Source: Anaerolineaceae bacterium UBA700
GTDB lineage: Bacteria; Chloroflexota; Anaerolineae; Anaerolineales; Anaerolineaceae
Direction: 5' to 3'
DNA length: 15,368 nt
Assembly (NCBI GenBank): GCA_002298885.1
Contig: DBMK01000179.1
Span: 1 to 15,368 of the forward strand
The notes under the pieces were generated by a model. It was not told where the DNA came from and made no database searches. It saw only the letters and a program-made list of their open reading frames with translations. The translations under genes and the position numbers were made by a program. Below, in pieces: positions 13,366 to 15,368 of the stretch. Each line of letters starts with the position of its first letter. Position 1 is the stretch's first letter.

Positions 13366-14193
13366 ATGAGAATCCCCCTCTACCAGGTCGACGCCTTCAC
13401 CTCCGAGCCGTTCAAGGGCAACCCCGCCGGGGTGTGCCTGCTGGATGCGCCGCGCCCGGACGCCTGGATGCAGGCCGTGGCCCAGGAGATGAACCTTTCC
13501 GAGACGGCCTTCCTGTTGCCGGAGGGGGACGGCTACCGCCTGCGCTGGTTCTCGCCGCGCATCGAGATGGCGCTGTGCGGGCACGCCACGCTGGCTTCAG
13601 CGGCCATCTTGTACCGGACGGGACGCCTGGCGCCGGGCGATCCCGCCCGGTTTGCCACGCTCAGCGGACCCTTGAGCGCCCGCCAGGCCGGCGGCTGGAT
13701 CGAGCTGGATTTCCCCGCCAACCCGGTCGAACCGGTGCCGCCGCCGCCCGGCCTGCTAGCGGCCCTGGGGGTGGAGGCGCACTACTGCGGGCGCTCGGCG
13801 AACATGACTTACCTGGTCGAGGTGGCGGACGAGGCGGCGGTACGCCGCGCCCGGCCTAATTTTTCTGCCCTGGCCGCGCTGGACGGCGTACGCGCCGTGG
13901 CCATCACCGGCCTGGCAGGCGCCGGTAGAGAAAACGACCCGCCCCCGGCGTACGATTTCGTCTCGCGCTTTTTCAACCCGCGCGCCGGCGTCGATGAGGA
14001 CCCGGTCACCGGATCGGCCCACACGCACCTGGCCCCCTTTTGGGCCGCCAGACTTGGCCGCACATCGCTGACAGCCTACCAGGCCTCGCCCCGCGGCGGC
14101 ACGCTGCGCCTGCGCCTGGAAGGCAGCCGCGTCTACATGGCCGGGCAGGCCGTAATTGTTTTTGAAACTTCAATAGATGCCCTCGCGCCCTAG
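13366..14193 (+). CDS. PhzF family isomerase/epimerase-like protein
   Basis: A 275-residue cytoplasmic protein with the PhzF/diaminopimelate-epimerase double-lobe fold; length and motifs are standard. VDAFTSEPFKGNPAGV (8-23) is the family start, and NLSETAFL (43-50) contains Glu46, the expected catalytic general acid/base. FSPRIEMALCGHATLA (62-77) carries the Cys-Gly-His loop at 71-73. The second lobe repeats the pattern with DEDPVTGSAH (210-219). The start at 13366 is an ATG right at the conserved strand; the SD is weak (GACGAAG). Family members include phenazine-pathway isomerases and many proteins of unknown substrate. No phenazine genes are nearby, so a phenazine role is not supported. 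It precedes the SixA-like gene by about 100 bp on the same strand. Confidence 0.93.
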   Translation: MRIPLYQVDAFTSEPFKGNPAGVCLLDAPRPDAWMQAVAQEMNLSETAFLLPEGDGYRLRWFSPRIEMALCGHATLASAAILYRTGRLAPGDPARFATLSGPLSARQAGGWIELDFPANPVEPVPPPPGLLAALGVEAHYCGRSANMTYLVEVADEAAVRRARPNFSALAALDGVRAVAITGLAGAGRENDPPPAYDFVSRFFNPRAGVDEDPVTGSAHTHLAPFWAARLGRTSLTAYQASPRGGTLRLRLEGSRVYMAGQAVIVFETSIDALAP

Positions 14194-14294
14194 ACAACCT
14201 TGCATACCCAATTCAATATCAGTCATGTTATACTTGGTTCGATTCGCTTGACTTAAACTTTCTTCTCCAGGTTGATTTATTAGGAGGGTGTACG

Positions 14295-14942
14295 ATGAAG
14301 ACCTTGCTGCTGATGCGTCACGCCAAGTCGAGTTGGAAAGATACCGAGCTGAGCGACATTGACCGGCCCTTGAACAAGCGTGGCAAGAAAGACGCCCCGC
14401 AGATGGGTGCCTTATTGATGGAGAAGGAGCTGGTCCCCCAGATCATCCTTTCCTCGCCAGCGGTGCGTGCCCGCCAGACGGCCGAGCTGCTGGCCGCTGC
14501 CTGCGGTTTTGTGGGCGATATCCAATACATCGACAGTTTTTACCTGGCCGAACCAGCCGCATACGTGGAAGGCCTGGTTGCACTGCCGGCCGACATCGAG
14601 CGGGCAATGGTCATCGGGCACAACCCGGGCCTGGAGGGCTTGTTGCAGATGGTCAGCGGGCGCATCGAATCGCTGCCGACCAGCACGATCGCTTACCTTT
14701 CGGTGCCGATTAATTCGTGGAGTGAACTGCGCGGCGACACGGAAGGCGAGCTGCTCGAGCTGCTCCTACCGCGCGAGATTGAGGGTGAGGAAGAGGAAAA
14801 GAAGGCCAAAGCGAAGGAAAAAGAGCGCGAGAAAGAAAAAGAGCGCGAAAAAGAGAAGGAAAAGGAACGCGAGAAGGAAAAAGAGCGCGAAAAGGCAAAA
14901 GAGAAAGACAAAGAAAAGAAGAAAGGCAAAGGCAAAAAATAA
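14295..14942 (+). CDS. SixA-like histidine phosphatase with a long charged tail
   Basis: A 215-residue protein. Residues 1-160 are a compact histidine-phosphatase (phosphoglycerate-mutase-like) domain of SixA size. RHAKSSW (8-14) holds the phosphorylated His9, SSPAVRARQTAE (53-64) the conserved arginines, and GHNPGLE (108-114) the second catalytic His109. SixA removes phosphate from histidine phosphotransfer domains; the target here is unknown. Residues 162-215 are almost only Lys, Glu and Arg with some Ala, Gly and Asp, in KEKEREKEK-type repeats. They should form a solvent-exposed single alpha helix that turns strongly basic at the end (KKKGKGKK). Such a tail is not part of standard SixA. 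The SD AGGAGGG (14282-14288) is excellent, and an intrinsic terminator follows. Confidence 0.88.
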   Translation: MKTLLLMRHAKSSWKDTELSDIDRPLNKRGKKDAPQMGALLMEKELVPQIILSSPAVRARQTAELLAAACGFVGDIQYIDSFYLAEPAAYVEGLVALPADIERAMVIGHNPGLEGLLQMVSGRIESLPTSTIAYLSVPINSWSELRGDTEGELLELLLPREIEGEEEEKKAKAKEKEREKEKEREKEKEKEREKEKEREKAKEKDKEKKKGKGKK

Positions 14943-14954
14943 TCCGATCCCCAG

Positions 14955-14993
14955 ACCTGACAGGGTCCCGCCCGGTGCGACCTGTCAGGTTTT
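14955..14993 (+). terminator. Intrinsic terminator after the SixA-like gene
   Basis: ACCTGACAGG (14955-14964) pairs perfectly with CCTGTCAGGT (14981-14990), and the pairing extends inward by two more pairs past a bulged G. A short T-run (14990-14993) follows. It separates the SixA-like and thioredoxin transcripts. Confidence 0.65.
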
Positions 14994-15016
14994 ATCAATA
15001 ATTCGAAAGGTGTTTT

Positions 15017-15343
15017 ATGGACGAATTTTTCCACGTGGATGAAGGCAATTTCGACAAAGAGGTCCTGAAATCCGGCACGCCAGTGCTGTTGGAGTTCGGC
15101 GCCGTGTGGTGCGCCCCTTGCCGCCAGCTCGAGCCGGAGCTGCGCAAGCTGGAGGGCGAGTGGAGCGGCAAATTCCGCCTGGCCAAGGTCGACGTCGACG
15201 AAAGCCCCAACCTTACGGTGAAGTTCGGGGTCATGGGTGTTCCCACCCTGATCTTGTTCGTGAACGGCGAGGCCAAACAGCGCCTCACCGGTTACCAGCC
15301 CCGCCAGCGCATCATCGATAAAATGGGGGCATATCTGAGCTAG
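15017..15343 (+). CDS. Thioredoxin
   Basis: A 108-residue cytoplasmic thioredoxin, full length for the family. The redox site is WCAPC (Trp31, Cys32, Cys35), with Ala in place of the usual Gly. The cis-proline loop is GVPTLILF (74-81, Pro76), and the buried Asp equivalent falls in LLEFGAVWC (a Glu at 26). KVDVDESPNL and the C-terminal GYQPRQRIIDKMGAYL helix are typical. It should reduce protein disulfides using a thioredoxin reductase, which is not in this window. SD AAAGG (15006-15010) lies 6 nt before the ATG. The gene follows a terminator, so it is probably transcribed alone; its promoter was not identified. A copy of the 51-bp palindrome begins 7 bp after the stop. Confidence 0.95.
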   Translation: MDEFFHVDEGNFDKEVLKSGTPVLLEFGAVWCAPCRQLEPELRKLEGEWSGKFRLAKVDVDESPNLTVKFGVMGVPTLILFVNGEAKQRLTGYQPRQRIIDKMGAYLS

Positions 15344-15349
15344 AAAAAT

Positions 15350-15368
15350 TTCACCACACACCTGCCCT
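15350..15368. repeat. 51-bp palindrome family, copy cut by the window end
   Basis: These 19 bases are identical to the first 19 of the full copy at 12345. The remainder lies beyond the window. It starts just after the thioredoxin stop codon. Confidence 0.7.

Noticed and set aside
13366..14193. Phenazine biosynthesis role for the PhzF-like gene
   Set aside because: No other phenazine gene is in the window, and most family members outside phenazine clusters have other or unknown substrates.
14693..15361. 222-codon minus-strand frame across the SixA tail and thioredoxin
   Set aside because: It is antisense to two clear genes, and its Ser/Phe runs simply mirror the Lys/Glu repeat.
1..15368. Defence island, prophage or transposon
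   Set aside because: No nuclease, toxin, restriction, phage, transposase or integrase motif was found in any supported gene.

Overview
The window reads as chromosomal DNA of a GC-rich bacterium. The style suggests a Chloroflexota member, possibly class Anaerolineae: many polytopic GT-C-like membrane proteins, small housekeeping genes in single-gene units, and intergenic spaces full of short hairpin repeats. This placement is an inference from gene style. There is no rRNA, tRNA or other marker gene, and no transposase, integrase, phage gene or CRISPR array.

Layout. (1) 141-4034, minus strand: a tightly overlapping three-gene operon for lipid-linked sugar chemistry. It holds a DPM1/GtrB/ArnC-type GT2 polyprenyl-phosphate glycosyltransferase, a flippase-like (LPG-synthase TM region) protein, and a large GT-C-like membrane protein. 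(2) 4035-4511: a divergent spacer with an ATTTTAG-type AT-rich tract and an array of double-hairpin repeats. (3) 4512-5996, plus: a membrane-anchored glycerophosphodiester phosphodiesterase. (4) 5997-6396: another hairpin element, then a good sigma70-like promoter, a structured leader ending in a perfect intrinsic terminator, and (5) 6397-6861: a small secreted protein. (6) 7004-10384, minus: a 1126-residue protein made of two GT-C-like membrane halves joined by a Pro/Ser-rich linker. (7) 10519-11157, plus: a LysE/RhtB exporter, converging on (8) 11187-12317, minus: a GT4 glycosyltransferase. (9) 12439-13107: a DUF2225-like zinc-ribbon/TPR protein. (10) 13366-14193: a PhzF-family protein. (11) 14295-14942: a SixA-like histidine phosphatase with a long Lys/Glu/Arg tail. 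(12) 15017-15343: a thioredoxin.

Four glycosylation-type proteins and one flippase-like protein make cell-surface glycan assembly the main theme. The GT2 enzyme would charge a polyprenyl phosphate with a sugar inside the cell, the flippase-like protein may help move the carrier, and the GT-C-like proteins would transfer sugars outside. The other genes look unrelated to one another.

The most interesting non-coding content is: (a) a promoter-leader-terminator unit at 6176-6299 that could be an RNA switch or a small RNA; (b) three families of palindromic elements. These are an approximately 80-bp double-hairpin repeat with loop-expanded three-way-junction variants, a 51-bp palindrome whose arm sits at the same distance from the -10 box of two different genes, and a three-hairpin element present at 1-127 and again at 13177-13338. 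I did not find a clear new defence or mobile system in the coding genes.
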